DNA of 64,000 bases from Stakelama sediminis. Lineage in GTDB: Bacteria; Pseudomonadota; Alphaproteobacteria; Sphingomonadales; Sphingomonadaceae. The translations under genes were made by a program, and so were the position numbers. The stretch spans positions 682,001-746,000 of the forward strand of contig NZ_JACIJI010000001.1 of NCBI RefSeq assembly GCF_014199335.1. Reading direction: 5' to 3'. Shown here in pieces: positions 53,812-64,000 of this stretch (its first letter is position 1; each line of letters begins with the position of its first letter). Below the pieces are notes generated by a model. That model ran no database searches and was not told where the DNA came from. It saw only the letters and a list, made by a program, of their open reading frames with translations.

Positions 53812-55110
53812 TCAGCCGTTCGAATCTCTGTCGCTATGTTCAGACGCATATTGGCGGGCGAAGAAAACTTCGACTGCCTGTTCGACGCTGTCCGCGATCT
53901 TTGCGCGACCCGCATTGGAATTCAGGAACGCCGCGTCCGTCGGGTTGGAGATATAGCCGGTTTCAAACAGGATCGACGGCATGTCGGGCGCCTTCAGCAC
54001 CATCAGCGACGCCATGCGATGAAACTCCGACTTGGTGGGGATCAGCGGGTTCGCCTCGCGTCCCAGCAACCGTGCGAAGTTCGACGACGCGTTCATCGTC
54101 TGGCGCTGGGTCAGATCGATCAGGATCGACGAAACATCCGCCGACTGATGCCCCAGATCGACACCGGAGATCACATCCGCCTTGTTCTCCCGCGTTGCCA
54201 GCCGGGCGGCCTCCTTGTCGGACGCCACCTCCGACAACGTATAGGCGGTGGCACCGTGCGCGTCCGGGTTGTCCGAACTGTCGCAATGGATCGAGATGAA
54301 CAGGTCGGCATGCAGCTTTCGGGCAATGCGATAGCGTTCGCGCAGCGGAATGAACCGGTCGGTGTCGCGGGTCAGTGCCACACGCACCCGCCCCGATTTG
54401 ATCAGCGCATCGCGAATTGCCAGTGCGGTTTTCAGGGTCAGATTTTTCTCTTCCAGCCCCTGATAGCCGATCGCGCCGGGATCATGCCCGCCATGCCCCG
54501 GATCAATCACCACCAGTGGACGGCTGGGGTCGCCATAGACGTGCGGCAGGCCGATCATGGTCGCACGCGACGGCACCGGAAGCCGCACGCTATATTTATG
54601 TTCGTGCCCCCTGCGCCCGAAAAGAAAGGCGGGAAGAAAACGCAGCCGCCCCGCCTGTGCGGCCTGTGCGAAGCCGGAATCGCTGGTGGCACGAAGCGAC
54701 AGGGTAAGGGTGCTCCCGTCCTTGCCGAAATCACCCTTCGTCACCACCGCAGGCTGAGACAGGTCGAATACGATGCGCGTCGCTGCGCCCCCGTCATGTA
54801 TCCCCTGACGCACGTCCGCGATCGGCCCGGCCTTGGTCACCGTGCCGCCGGGAGTGGCTCCGTTGACATCGACCGCAATCCGCCGCGGGCCGTCCAGCAT
54901 GAAAGCGCTGGCATCGGCAACGCTGCCGTCGAAGCGGATGACGATACGGTCTGGCTGCACGCTGACATGTTCGATCGCGCCCGCCCAGGCAGGCGCGCCG
55001 CCGAACCAGGCGGCCAGCAAGGCAAGTAAAAGGGCCACGCGACGGCTATGCCGTGCGACTTCGTCTGCGGTCCAGCCAAAAATGGCGGGAATGGTGTTTG
55101 CGGCGTTCAT
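53812..55110 (-). CDS. N-acetylmuramoyl-L-alanine amidase (AmiC-like)
   Basis: A 432-residue periplasmic amidase that cleaves the septal peptidoglycan amide bond. After a signal helix (RRVALLLALLAAWFGGAPAWA) an AMIN domain (residues 45-150) is followed by Amidase_3, with zinc ligands in VVIDPGHGGHDPGA, the Glu in YQGLEEKNLTLK, the His in ADLFISIHCDSSDNP and the catalytic Glu in ILFETGYISNP. The ATG at 55110 has AGGGG at a fair spacing and was chosen over one six codons earlier. It lies downstream of the divergent rne intergenic region. Confidence 0.92.
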   Translation of the reverse strand: MNAANTIPAIFGWTADEVARHSRRVALLLALLAAWFGGAPAWAGAIEHVSVQPDRIVIRFDGSVADASAFMLDGPRRIAVDVNGATPGGTVTKAGPIADVRQGIHDGGAATRIVFDLSQPAVVTKGDFGKDGSTLTLSLRATSDSGFAQAAQAGRLRFLPAFLFGRRGHEHKYSVRLPVPSRATMIGLPHVYGDPSRPLVVIDPGHGGHDPGAIGYQGLEEKNLTLKTALAIRDALIKSGRVRVALTRDTDRFIPLRERYRIARKLHADLFISIHCDSSDNPDAHGATAYTLSEVASDKEAARLATRENKADVISGVDLGHQSADVSSILIDLTQRQTMNASSNFARLLGREANPLIPTKSEFHRMASLMVLKAPDMPSILFETGYISNPTDAAFLNSNAGRAKIADSVEQAVEVFFARQYASEHSDRDSNG

Positions 55111-55581
55111 CACGCTGCCCCTGTGCAACAGGTCCCACCAAGGAGCGGTGAAGCGATAGCGTTAATCGCCGCTTTACGAAATTCGGCAGGGTCTTGCCGG
55201 AAAGCGGCAAAGTCCTGCCGCAACCCGTCAATATTGCGCCATAGTGTTGCCGCGCCGCCATACCGGTGCTAGGCACCGCAATAACCGGCGCAAAATGCGA
55301 TAGATGCATCATCCGCCGGCCCGTATCTTTCGCGCCATCGTGCGCGACCAGTCAGGTTGACGCTGCAATGAGGCAAGTTCCGTCCCCTATTTCCCGCACA
55401 GCCCCGGTTTTTCCGGGTCGGTGCGCGATGGCGGAAGCGCCGGACCACCGGTCCTGCCGTGCCCATGCAGCAACAGCAGAATGCAAAACCCGTCGGACGC
55501 AGACGGCACCGCCCGCGCCCGTCCGGCCCGCACATCGCGCACCGGGAGCTTTCACGCCCCGGCGCGCCCGGAGAACTATAA
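55111..55581. other. 471-base divergent intergenic region between the amidase and rne genes
   Basis: No credible gene is seen. The region should hold divergent promoters and a long rne leader. Visible elements are a TTGCCG/CGGCAA hairpin with a GGAAAG-type loop at 55194-55210, a CAATATTG palindrome at 55229-55236, and an 8-bp GC-rich stem GTCGGACG/CGTCCGGC at 55492-55527, about 55 bases before the rne start. Long leaders of rne mediate autoregulation in E. coli; whether this one does is unknown. Confidence 0.5.
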
Positions 55582-58227
55582 ATGACCATGCGTATGTTGA
55601 TCGACGCACGGCACCGGGAAGAAACCCGCGTCGCCGTCGTCAAGGGAAACCGTATCGAGGAGTTTGATTTCGAATCGTCCGAGCGTAAACAGCTCAAGGG
55701 CAATATCTATCTGGCAAAAGTAACCCGCGTCGAACCGTCGCTGCAGGCGGCGTTCGTCGATTATGGCGGCAATCGCCACGGTTTCCTGGCGTTCAGCGAA
55801 ATCCATCCCGATTATTACCAGATTCCGAAGGAAGACCGCGACGCGCTGCTCGCCGAAGAGGCCGAGCATGCCGCCGAGGAAGCCGCGCTGCGCGCCGAAG
55901 CCGAGGTCGATGAGGATGAAGGCGAAGACGGCGACGTCGAGGTGCTCGAACGCCCTTCCGACGATGAGGAAGCGGACGACGACGCCAACGACGAAACGCC
56001 GTCCGGCGGACGCCGCAAGCGCCGCCGGGAAACCGACAAGGCCGCCGATGCGCTGCGCCAGCGCCGCATGGAACTGCGCCGCCGCTACAAGATTCAGGAC
56101 GTCATCCGCCGCCGTCAGGTGCTGCTGGTACAGGTCGTCAAGGAAGAGCGCGGCAACAAGGGTGCGGCGCTGACCACCTATCTCAGCCTTGCGGGGCGCT
56201 ATTGCGTACTGATGCCCAACACCGCCCATGGCGGCGGGATCAGCCGCAAGATTTCCAACGCGTCCGACCGCAAGCGCCTGAAGCAGATCATGTCGGACAT
56301 GAAGCTGCCGCCCAGCATGGGCTGCATCGTCCGCACCGCGGGGCTGAAGCGTACCAAGACCGAGATCAAGCGCGATTTCGACTATCTTGCCCGGCTATGG
56401 GACGGCATTCGCGAGGAAACGCTGAAATCGACCGCGCCCGCGCTGGTCTATGGCGACAGCGACCTGATCAAGCGCGCGATCCGCGACATCTATAATCGCG
56501 ATATCGAAGAAGTGATGGTGGAGGGCGAGGAAGGCTATCGCGCCGCCAAGGACTTCATGAAGCTGCTGATGCCGTCGCATGCGCGGCGCGTGAAGCAATA
56601 TTCCGACGCGGTGCCGCTGTTCCAGCGCCATCATGTCGAGGATCAGCTCGCGGCGATGTATCACCCCGTCGTGCAGCTTAAATCCGGCGGCTATCTGGTC
56701 ATCAACCCGACCGAGGCACTGGTGTCGATCGACATCAACTCCGGCCGGTCGACCAAGGAGCATAATATCGAACAGACCGCGACCGCGACCAATCTGGAAG
56801 CGGCGCAGGAAATCGCTCGTCAGTTGCGTTTGCGCGACATGGCGGGTCTGGTCGTCATCGACTTTATCGACATGGACCACGGATCGAACGTGCGCAAAGT
56901 CGAAAAGGCGATGAAGGAAGCGCTGAAATCCGACCGCGCCCGCATTCAGGTCGGCCGCATCTCCGCCTTCGGGCTGATGGAGATGAGCCGTCAGCGCCTG
57001 CGTACCGGTGTGCTGGAAGCCTCCACGCGCCAGTGTCCGCATTGCGAAGGCACCGGGCTGGTGCGCACCGCCTCGTCGGCCGGGCTGTCGGCGCTGCGCC
57101 TGATCGAGGATGAAGCCGCTCGCGGTCGCGGGTCCAGTCTGTTGCTGCGTGCCAGCCAGGAAGCGGCCTTCTACGTCCTCAACAAAAAGCGTGCCGACAT
57201 TGCCGAGATCGAGGAACGCTATGGCGTGAAGGTAGAAGTTGCGCCCGACGGGGAAATTGAGGGCGCACGTATGTCGGTCGAGGCTTCCGGGCCGCCGCCT
57301 GCATACACGCCGAAACTCGATGCGATCATTGAAGATCCCGACGACGACCTGCCGATCGAGGAAGAGGACGAAGAGGAAGATTTCGACGCGTCGGAAGAAA
57401 CCGATCGCAGCGAAAACGAAGGCTCCGGCCGCAAGCGCCGTCGTCGCCGTCGCGGACGGCGCGGTCGCGGACGCGATACGCAGCAGGATCAGGAAAGCGG
57501 CGACAGCACGGACGAGGATTCGTCCGAGGATTCGTCCGACGAAGCGGAAGACGCGGCGGAAACCAATGAATCCGACAATGCCGAGGACAGCGAGGGTGGT
57601 GAAAAGCGCAAGCGTCGCCGGCGCGGTCGTCGCGGTGGACGCCGGAACAAGGCTGCGGATACCGACAGCGAGGATAGTGCATCCGAATCCGGCGAAAGCA
57701 CGGATGCCGGGTCTGAACCGCAGGCGGAAGCACCCGCCCCTGTCGAAGCGGCACCGGAAGCGGCAACAACCGCCGAGCCGGAACCGGAACCCGCCCCCAA
57801 GCCGAAGCGCACGCGTCGTCGCCCGAAGGCGCGTGACGATGATGCACCCAAGGCAGCCGAACCTGTAGCGGCGGAACCCGCTGAGACTGACGAAGCGGAG
57901 GCAAAGCCGAAGCCGAAACGCACCCGTCGCAAGAAAGCGGCCGAACCTGCCGAGGCGACGCCAGAGGCCGCAACCGCAACGGACGAAGCTGCCGTTGCGG
58001 AAGAAAAGCCGAAACCGAAACGCACGCGCCGTAAAAAGGCCGAGCCAAAGGTGGACACCGCAAGCGAAAGTGCTCCCGAAGCGCCAGAGGCACCTGTTGC
58101 GGAAGCACCCGCTCCCGCCACCAACGGCGCAACAGAACCGGAACCCGCCAGTGTCGATGCAGAGACAGCGGACAATGGCGAGAATGAAACGCCGCGCCGC
58201 GGCTGGTGGCAACGCACCTTCGGCTGA
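55582..58227 (+). CDS. rne: ribonuclease E
   Basis: An 881-residue endoribonuclease and degradosome scaffold. The N-terminal catalytic half has MLIDARHREETRVAVV and an S1 domain interrupted by a long acidic insertion (residues about 90-170), which is typical of alphaproteobacteria. The metal and DNase I-like parts include TGGL-like VSIDINSGRS and the zinc link CPHCEGTG near residue 487. From about residue 590 the tail is disordered, with Arg-rich blocks (RKRRRRRRGRRG), acidic stretches and three PKPKRTRRKK-type repeats. The end GWWQRTFG resembles the GWW motif that docks PNPase in Caulobacter RNase E. Confidence 0.95.
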   Translation: MTMRMLIDARHREETRVAVVKGNRIEEFDFESSERKQLKGNIYLAKVTRVEPSLQAAFVDYGGNRHGFLAFSEIHPDYYQIPKEDRDALLAEEAEHAAEEAALRAEAEVDEDEGEDGDVEVLERPSDDEEADDDANDETPSGGRRKRRRETDKAADALRQRRMELRRRYKIQDVIRRRQVLLVQVVKEERGNKGAALTTYLSLAGRYCVLMPNTAHGGGISRKISNASDRKRLKQIMSDMKLPPSMGCIVRTAGLKRTKTEIKRDFDYLARLWDGIREETLKSTAPALVYGDSDLIKRAIRDIYNRDIEEVMVEGEEGYRAAKDFMKLLMPSHARRVKQYSDAVPLFQRHHVEDQLAAMYHPVVQLKSGGYLVINPTEALVSIDINSGRSTKEHNIEQTATATNLEAAQEIARQLRLRDMAGLVVIDFIDMDHGSNVRKVEKAMKEALKSDRARIQVGRISAFGLMEMSRQRLRTGVLEASTRQCPHCEGTGLVRTASSAGLSALRLIEDEAARGRGSSLLLRASQEAAFYVLNKKRADIAEIEERYGVKVEVAPDGEIEGARMSVEASGPPPAYTPKLDAIIEDPDDDLPIEEEDEEEDFDASEETDRSENEGSGRKRRRRRRGRRGRGRDTQQDQESGDSTDEDSSEDSSDEAEDAAETNESDNAEDSEGGEKRKRRRRGRRGGRRNKAADTDSEDSASESGESTDAGSEPQAEAPAPVEAAPEAATTAEPEPEPAPKPKRTRRRPKARDDDAPKAAEPVAAEPAETDEAEAKPKPKRTRRKKAAEPAEATPEAATATDEAAVAEEKPKPKRTRRKKAEPKVDTASESAPEAPEAPVAEAPAPATNGATEPEPASVDAETADNGENETPRRGWWQRTFG

Positions 58228-58247
58228 CACACCGATGAAAACAAAAC

Positions 58248-58282
58248 GGGCCGTCGGAGAAAATCCGGCGGCCCTTTTTGTT
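58248..58282 (+). terminator. intrinsic terminator of rne
   Basis: GGGCCGTCGGA and TCCGGCGGCCC pair over 11 bp (one T-G) around a GAAAA loop, followed by five T. Confidence 0.8.
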
Positions 58283-58386
58283 TCAGCGCGGGTTCATGCA
58301 AAATCTGTTATCGGTTCGTCGCGATTGGCGGCACATGATTTGCGAATACATTGATTGATGACATGTTTTCCGGGAATATGGCGGGC

Positions 58387-59724
58387 ATGAAGCGTCTGTT
58401 CAGCCTGCTTGCTATGGTCTGCCTGCTGGCCGCCGTACCTGCGCGCGCCCAGACCGTGCTACAGGATGCCGAAACCACCGCCCTGTTCAACGACATGATG
58501 CGCCCGATTATCGAGGCTGCGGGGCTGGACCCGAAAAACGTCAATATCGTTATCCTGCAAGATCCGGAGATCAACGCCTTCGTCGCAGGTGGGCAGACGG
58601 TCTATGTCAATTCCGGGCTGATCGAGGCGGCCGACAACGCCAATGAAGTGCAAGGCGTTATCGCCCACGAACTGGGCCATATCGTCGGCGGCCATGTTCC
58701 GCTTGGCGGTCGCGCGATGAAATCGCCCACCGGCATCACCATCGCCAGCCTGTTGCTAGGCATTGCTGCGGTGGCAGCCGGTGCGGGCGAAGCCGGGGCA
58801 GGAATTCTGTCGGCCGGCCAGCGCGCCGCAATGGGGAGCTATCTGGCCTATAGCCGCACCCAGGAAGCCTCCGCCGACGCAGCGGGCGCCCGGTTTCTCA
58901 ACAAAGCGGGTGTCAGCGGCAAGGGGATGCTGGAGTTCTTCAAAAAGCTTCAGGGCATGGAATACCGCCTCGCGATTCCGCAGGACAATGCCTATGACCA
59001 GAGCCATCCGCTGACCGGAGACCGTATTGCGGCACTTACCAAAACGCTGGAAAGCTCGCCTTCCTGGAACAAGCCTGAAAGTCCGGGAATCGAAAAGCGG
59101 TTCGAACGCGTTCAGGCCAAACTGGAGGGCTATATCGAGCCGCTGGATGACGTACTTACCCAATATCCCAAGACCAACACTTCGATCCCGGCACTCTACG
59201 CCCGTGCCTATGCCTATCACCGCGCCGGCTATCCGCAGGAGGCGGATGCAGCAGCGGCTGCTCTGGTGAAGGATGACCCGAACGATCCCTATTTTCTGGA
59301 ATTACAGGGGCAGATTTTTCTGGAAGCCGGACATCCGCAGGAATCGCTCACTGCCCTGCGCAAGGCGACACAGCTCAGCAATTATAATCCGCTGATCGCC
59401 ACTACCTTCGGCCACGCGCTGGTCTCAACCGACGATCCCAAAAATTATGCCGAGGCTGAAACCGTGCTGAAACAGGCGGTCGCCCGCGACGACGACAATC
59501 CATTCGCATGGATTCAGCTCGGTACGATCTATACGCGACAGGGCGATGAGGTGCATGCCGCGCTGGCCAAGGCCGAACTGTCCGACATTACCGGCGACAT
59601 CCCCATGGCGGCCGTCAGTGCCAAGCGCGCCATGGCCGGACTTCCTGAAGGATCGCGCGACTGGCTGCGCGCGCAGGACATATTGATGGTGTCGCAAAAC
59701 GCGATGCGCGACAAGAAACACTAA
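58387..59724 (+). CDS. M48 family metalloprotease with TPR tail (BepA-like)
   Basis: A 445-residue periplasmic protease. A signal peptide (MKRLFSLLAMVCLLAAVPA) precedes the M48 domain with the zinc motif HELGHIVGGH near residue 95 and the third ligand Glu in TQEASADAAGARFL. A C-terminal TPR-like half (from about residue 270) has LYARAYAYHRAGYPQEA and LQGQIFLEAGHPQESLTAL. BepA-type proteins degrade misassembled outer-membrane proteins. The start is ambiguous among ATG 58378 and 58387; the shorter form gives the cleaner signal. DsbA-like gene follows 13 bases later. Confidence 0.9.
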   Translation: MKRLFSLLAMVCLLAAVPARAQTVLQDAETTALFNDMMRPIIEAAGLDPKNVNIVILQDPEINAFVAGGQTVYVNSGLIEAADNANEVQGVIAHELGHIVGGHVPLGGRAMKSPTGITIASLLLGIAAVAAGAGEAGAGILSAGQRAAMGSYLAYSRTQEASADAAGARFLNKAGVSGKGMLEFFKKLQGMEYRLAIPQDNAYDQSHPLTGDRIAALTKTLESSPSWNKPESPGIEKRFERVQAKLEGYIEPLDDVLTQYPKTNTSIPALYARAYAYHRAGYPQEADAAAAALVKDDPNDPYFLELQGQIFLEAGHPQESLTALRKATQLSNYNPLIATTFGHALVSTDDPKNYAEAETVLKQAVARDDDNPFAWIQLGTIYTRQGDEVHAALAKAELSDITGDIPMAAVSAKRAMAGLPEGSRDWLRAQDILMVSQNAMRDKKH

Positions 59725-59737
59725 TCGGTGACATTAT

Positions 59738-60490
59738 ATGAGCTTGACTGAACGACTGGCGCGTTCGCCGCTGGCGCTTGCTGCACTGGTCTTTGCCTCC
59801 GCCCTGCTCGGCGCGCTGGCTTTCGCAGCGGCGCAGATGCTGTTTCCCGGCGCGACCGGAGACAAGGCGCAGGTCGAAAAGATCGTCCACGACTATGTGC
59901 TCGACCATCCCGAAATCCTGCCCGAGGCGATGGACCGGCTGCGCGCGAAACAGGTGGCCCAAGTGGTGGACGCCAATCGCAAGCAGATCGTCACGCCGTT
60001 TGCCGGTGCCTGGTCGGGTGCGCAAAAGCCGAAGGTCAATGTCGTCGTCTATACCGACTATGCCTGTGTGTTCTGCCGCGCCAGCCTGCCTGAGATAGCC
60101 AAGCTGGAAAAGAATGTTCCGGACGTACGCATCGTCTATCGCGAGCTGCCGGTCCTGAGCGCCGAAAGCCGGGTGGCAGCGTTGTGGAGTCTGGCCGCCG
60201 CGCAGCAGAACAGGTTTCAGCCGTTCCACGACGCCCTGTTCGCCGCCGACCATCTGACCGAAGCGAGCATTCAGGCAGCCGCGCAAAAGGCGGGGCTGGA
60301 CATGGCAAAGGCGAAACAGTTCGCCAATTCGCAGGCCGCGGCCGATGAAATCGATCAGAATCTGAGCATGGCCCAGCAACTCGGCATGTCCGGCACGCCA
60401 TCCTGGGTAATCGGGGACAAGGTGGTGTCGGGGGCAGTCCCCTATGCTTCGCTGAAATCAATGGTGGCAGCCGCGCGTTCCGAAAGCTGA
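59738..60490 (+). CDS. DsbA family thiol-disulfide oxidoreductase
   Basis: A 250-residue membrane-anchored or exported protein. The N-terminal hydrophobic segment is PLALAALVFASALLGALAFAAAQ. The thioredoxin fold has the redox motif C-V-F-C in VYTDYACVFCRAS near residue 110, and the cis-Pro loop in GMSGTPSWVIGDKVV. An inserted helical domain lies between, as in DsbA and ScsC types. It likely oxidises or repairs disulfides in the envelope and shares an operon with the M48 protease. Confidence 0.9.
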   Translation: MSLTERLARSPLALAALVFASALLGALAFAAAQMLFPGATGDKAQVEKIVHDYVLDHPEILPEAMDRLRAKQVAQVVDANRKQIVTPFAGAWSGAQKPKVNVVVYTDYACVFCRASLPEIAKLEKNVPDVRIVYRELPVLSAESRVAALWSLAAAQQNRFQPFHDALFAADHLTEASIQAAAQKAGLDMAKAKQFANSQAAADEIDQNLSMAQQLGMSGTPSWVIGDKVVSGAVPYASLKSMVAAARSES

Positions 60491-60569
60491 CGACCACCGA
60501 CTTTACTCTGGCTGCTTGTAGCGCGGCCTGCGGCACCCTACCTCTCGGCTTCTGCCGAAAAGGGGGCTC

Positions 60570-61520
60570 ATGCCAGTGCAACCCATTCTCTCGCTTGCCG
60601 GTGTCGGCAAGACGTACAAATCCGGCCATCGTGCGCTCGAAGCCGTCGATCTGGAAATTCACAAGGGCGAAATCTTCGCCCTGCTCGGCCCCAATGGCGC
60701 GGGCAAGACGACGATGATTTCCATTGTCTGCGGGATCGTCAATCCGTCCGAGGGGACGATCACCGTCGACGGGCACGATGCCGTGCGTGACTATAAAAAG
60801 GCTCGCGCGATGATCGGGCTGGTGCCGCAGGAATTGTCGGTCGACATGTTCGAAACAGTGATCGCGACCGCGCGTTTCAGCCGCCGACTGTTCGGCCGTG
60901 CGCCCGACGACGGCTATATCGAGCAACTGCTCAAGGATCTGTCGCTGTGGGACAAGCGCGATTCAAAGATCATGGCGCTATCCGGCGGCATGAAGCGGCG
61001 CGTTCTGATCGCCAAGGCGCTGAGTCACGAACCCGACATCCTGTTCCTCGACGAACCGACGGCGGGTGTCGACGTCTCCCTGCGCCGCGACATGTGGAAG
61101 CTGATCGGGCGGCTGCGTGAGCGTGGCGTGACCATCATCCTCACCACCCATTATATCGAGGAAGCCGAAGAAATGGCCGACCGGGTGGGCGTCATCAACA
61201 ACGGACGGCTATTGCTCGTCGACGAAAAATCGGCGCTGATGAAGAAGCTCGGCAAGCGCGAAATGGATATCGCGCTGGTAGAACCGATGACGACGGTGCC
61301 CGGCGCCCTGTCCGAATGGGATCTGGAACTGGTCGATGAAGGGCACAAGCTGCGCTACACCTTCGACGCGCAGGCCGAACGCACGGGCATCCCCTCCTTG
61401 TTGCGCAAGCTTGGCGATCTGGACATCGGGTTCAAGGATCTGGAGACGTCGAAAAGCTCGCTGGAGGATATTTTCGTCGATCTGGTCTCCGAACGCGAAC
61501 AGGAGGAGGCTGCGTTATGA
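60570..61520 (+). CDS. ABC transporter ATP-binding protein
   Basis: A 316-residue ATPase of the ABC-2 exporter class. Walker A is [14 protein letters not shown] near residue 40, signature [16 protein letters not shown], Walker [12 protein letters not shown] and the H-loop [12 protein letters not shown]. The extra C-terminal region (from residue 220) is typical of YadG-like drug or polysaccharide exporters. It overlaps its permease gene by four bases. Confidence 0.93.
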   Translation: MPVQPILSLAGVGKTYKSGHRALEAVDLEIHKGEIFALLGPNGAGKTTMISIVCGIVNPSEGTITVDGHDAVRDYKKARAMIGLVPQELSVDMFETVIATARFSRRLFGRAPDDGYIEQLLKDLSLWDKRDSKIMALSGGMKRRVLIAKALSHEPDILFLDEPTAGVDVSLRRDMWKLIGRLRERGVTIILTTHYIEEAEEMADRVGVINNGRLLLVDEKSALMKKLGKREMDIALVEPMTTVPGALSEWDLELVDEGHKLRYTFDAQAERTGIPSLLRKLGDLDIGFKDLETSKSSLEDIFVDLVSEREQEEAAL

Positions 61521-62278
61521 ACCTGCACGGTATCTGGGCAATCTATCGCTTTGAAATGGCGCGCGCACTGCGCACTTTGTGGCAGTCTGTTGCGACCCCC
61601 GTCATCACCACCTCGCTCTATTTCGTCGTCTTCGGCGGCGCGATCGGCAGCCGCATGCAACAGGTCGGCGGCGTCAATTACGGCAGCTTCATTGTGCCCG
61701 GCCTCATTATGCTCACCCTGTTGACGCAGAGCATTTCCAACGCCTCGATCGGCATCTACTTCCCGAAATTTACCGGCACGATCTACGAACTGCTGTCGGC
61801 ACCGATTTCCTCCATGGAAATGGTGATCGGCTATGTCGGTGCGGCGGCGACAAAATCGGTCGCGCTGGGCCTGATCATCCTCGCCACCTCTACGCTGTTC
61901 GTCCCCCTTCAGATTGCGCATCCGCTGGCGATGATCGCGTTCCTGATCCTGACCGCGCTGACCTTCAGCCTGTTCGGTTTCATTATCGGGGTCTGGGCGC
62001 AGGGATTTGAACAATTGTCGATCGTACCCGCGCTGCTGGTGACGCCCCTCACCTTTCTCGGCGGTGCCTTCTATTCGATCGACATGCTGCCCCAGCCCTG
62101 GCGCACGGTCAGCCTGTTCAACCCGGTCGTCTATCTGGTCAGCGGGTTCCGCTGGAGCTTTTTCAGCAAGGGCGATGTGTCGGTCGCATGGAGTCTGGGG
62201 TTCATCGCCCTGTTCATGGCGCTGTGCCTGATCCTGATCGCGTGGATTTTCAAATCGGGTTATCGGCTAAAGAGCTGA
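61517..62278 (+). CDS. ABC-2 type transporter permease
   Basis: A 253-residue membrane protein with six helices of the ABC2_membrane family, YadH-like: the N-terminal [59 protein letters not shown] and [15 protein letters not shown]. The start ATGA-overlaps the ATPase stop. The pair would export an unknown lipid, drug or polysaccharide. Its 3' end overlaps the convergent PilZ gene by 29 bases. Confidence 0.92.
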   Translation: MNLHGIWAIYRFEMARALRTLWQSVATPVITTSLYFVVFGGAIGSRMQQVGGVNYGSFIVPGLIMLTLLTQSISNASIGIYFPKFTGTIYELLSAPISSMEMVIGYVGAAATKSVALGLIILATSTLFVPLQIAHPLAMIAFLILTALTFSLFGFIIGVWAQGFEQLSIVPALLVTPLTFLGGAFYSIDMLPQPWRTVSLFNPVVYLVSGFRWSFFSKGDVSVAWSLGFIALFMALCLILIAWIFKSGYRLKS

Positions 62279-62636
62279 TTTGCGCGCGCAACCGGCTTAC
62301 CTTGCGCATCGGCAGGGTAAAGCCCTGCTGCTCGGCAAGGCGGTCCAGTTCCTTCTGGCGCAACGGGGTGTCGAACAGGCAACTTATTTCGAAACCCTGC
62401 GACCAGACGACCCGTGCCTTTCGCCCCCGCACACCGGGCAGCATCACCTGGAGCGGGGAGTCGCGATCGACCTCTCCATAAAGCGTGAGCTGCACGCCGC
62501 CCTTGCAGATATCCACCACACGACAGACACAGCGGGCCGCCCCCTGTCCGGCGATTGTACCCGTCGCAGACGTCCGGATATGGACGGCGCCGTTGCGGTT
62601 GCTTCCCGGCTTTACGCGCAATTCTGCGGAAAACAT
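62250..62636 (-). CDS. PilZ domain protein
   Basis: A 128-residue protein made of a single PilZ-like beta-barrel. The second c-di-GMP motif is seen as [15 protein letters not shown] (D-x-[SC]-x-x-G near residue 42). The first motif, an Arg cluster, may be LRVKPGSNR or the nearby RTSA but is not clear. PilZ proteins are c-di-GMP effectors. Partial overlap with the convergent permease gene by 29 bases is unusual but both frames are credible. Confidence 0.7.
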   Translation of the reverse strand: MFSAELRVKPGSNRNGAVHIRTSATGTIAGQGAARCVCRVVDICKGGVQLTLYGEVDRDSPLQVMLPGVRGRKARVVWSQGFEISCLFDTPLRQKELDRLAEQQGFTLPMRKVSRLRAQISSLADNPI

Positions 62637-62714
62637 CGTCCCCCTTTCGCTGACGATCCCGCATTGCGTAAAACTACGTAAAAAAGCGTTAAACCAATCT
62701 CGAAAATCCCGCTG

Positions 62715-64000
<1,286 letters not shown>

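Noticed and set aside
56395..58230. Long antisense frames over the rne tail
   Set aside because: They arise from the repetitive Arg/Glu-coding region and encode Phe/Leu/Arg or Ser/Ala repeats without structure.

Overview
The window looks like a housekeeping-rich chromosomal stretch of an alphaproteobacterium, most probably a sphingomonad (Sphingomonadales). The pointers are the high-GC codon use, the MipZ division ATPase, a DivK-type response regulator, RNase E with an acidic S1 insertion and a C-terminal GWW docking motif, a DUF3572 gene next to divK, an acetoacetyl-CoA reductase and an OprC-type TonB-dependent receptor. I found no rRNA, tRNA, CRISPR array, prophage or insertion sequence. 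The genes are densely packed and many neighbours overlap by ATGA.

Layout. 1-8.1 kb: nitroreductase, DUF418 membrane protein, a Fur-box-preceded bfd, rpmB, an esterase-like phytase protein, phbB, hemH and a Tat-exported molybdopterin dehydrogenase subunit. 8.2-15.9 kb: a plus-strand run lgt, midA-like methyltransferase, GNAT, pgeF; then a PLP trans-sulfuration enzyme with a structured leader, asparaginase, OsmC and a DEDDh exonuclease. 15.9-20.3 kb: phosphomannomutase flanked by two related 51-54 aa Cys/His proteins, a membrane J-protein plus mipZ, panC and a Sel1 protein. 20.4-30 kb: topA, small membrane proteins, dps, a GDT1-like protein, rpmG, divK, DUF3572, HAD, RidA and a TorF-type porin. 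30.1-41.7 kb: ileS-lspA-DUF3035 lipoprotein operon, ribF, folA, an LhgO-like oxidase, the sulfate assimilation operon cysD-cysNC-cysQ and a LuxR-type regulator. 41.7-47.9 kb: a candidate metal-import module (DUF2946, OprC-like receptor, TonB, M16 peptidase). 47.9-58.2 kb: thyA, a mini JAB/RadC protein, a lipoprotein methyltransferase with prfB, a bifunctional penicillin-binding protein, an N-acetylmuramoyl-L-alanine amidase and divergent rne. 58.3-64 kb: M48 protease, DsbA-like protein, ABC-2 exporter, PilZ protein and a CocE/NonD hydrolase cut by the window edge.

How genes work together. Cell-envelope functions recur: lgt and lspA for lipoprotein maturation, the penicillin-binding protein and amidase for peptidoglycan, M48 plus DsbA for envelope quality control. 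CysD, CysNC and CysQ activate sulfate to PAPS and recycle PAP. MipZ and DivK belong to the alphaproteobacterial cell-cycle and division network.

The most unusual parts are the DUF2946/OprC-like/TonB/M16 gene set, whose order resembles the Fus protein-import operon although its receptor carries copper-type ligands; the paired small Cys/His proteins around the phosphomannomutase gene, one of which uses a GTG start; a low-GC patch inside ileS; and several short DNA structures (a 14-bp palindrome, three 9-bp tandem repeats and a two-hairpin leader) that the genes do not explain.
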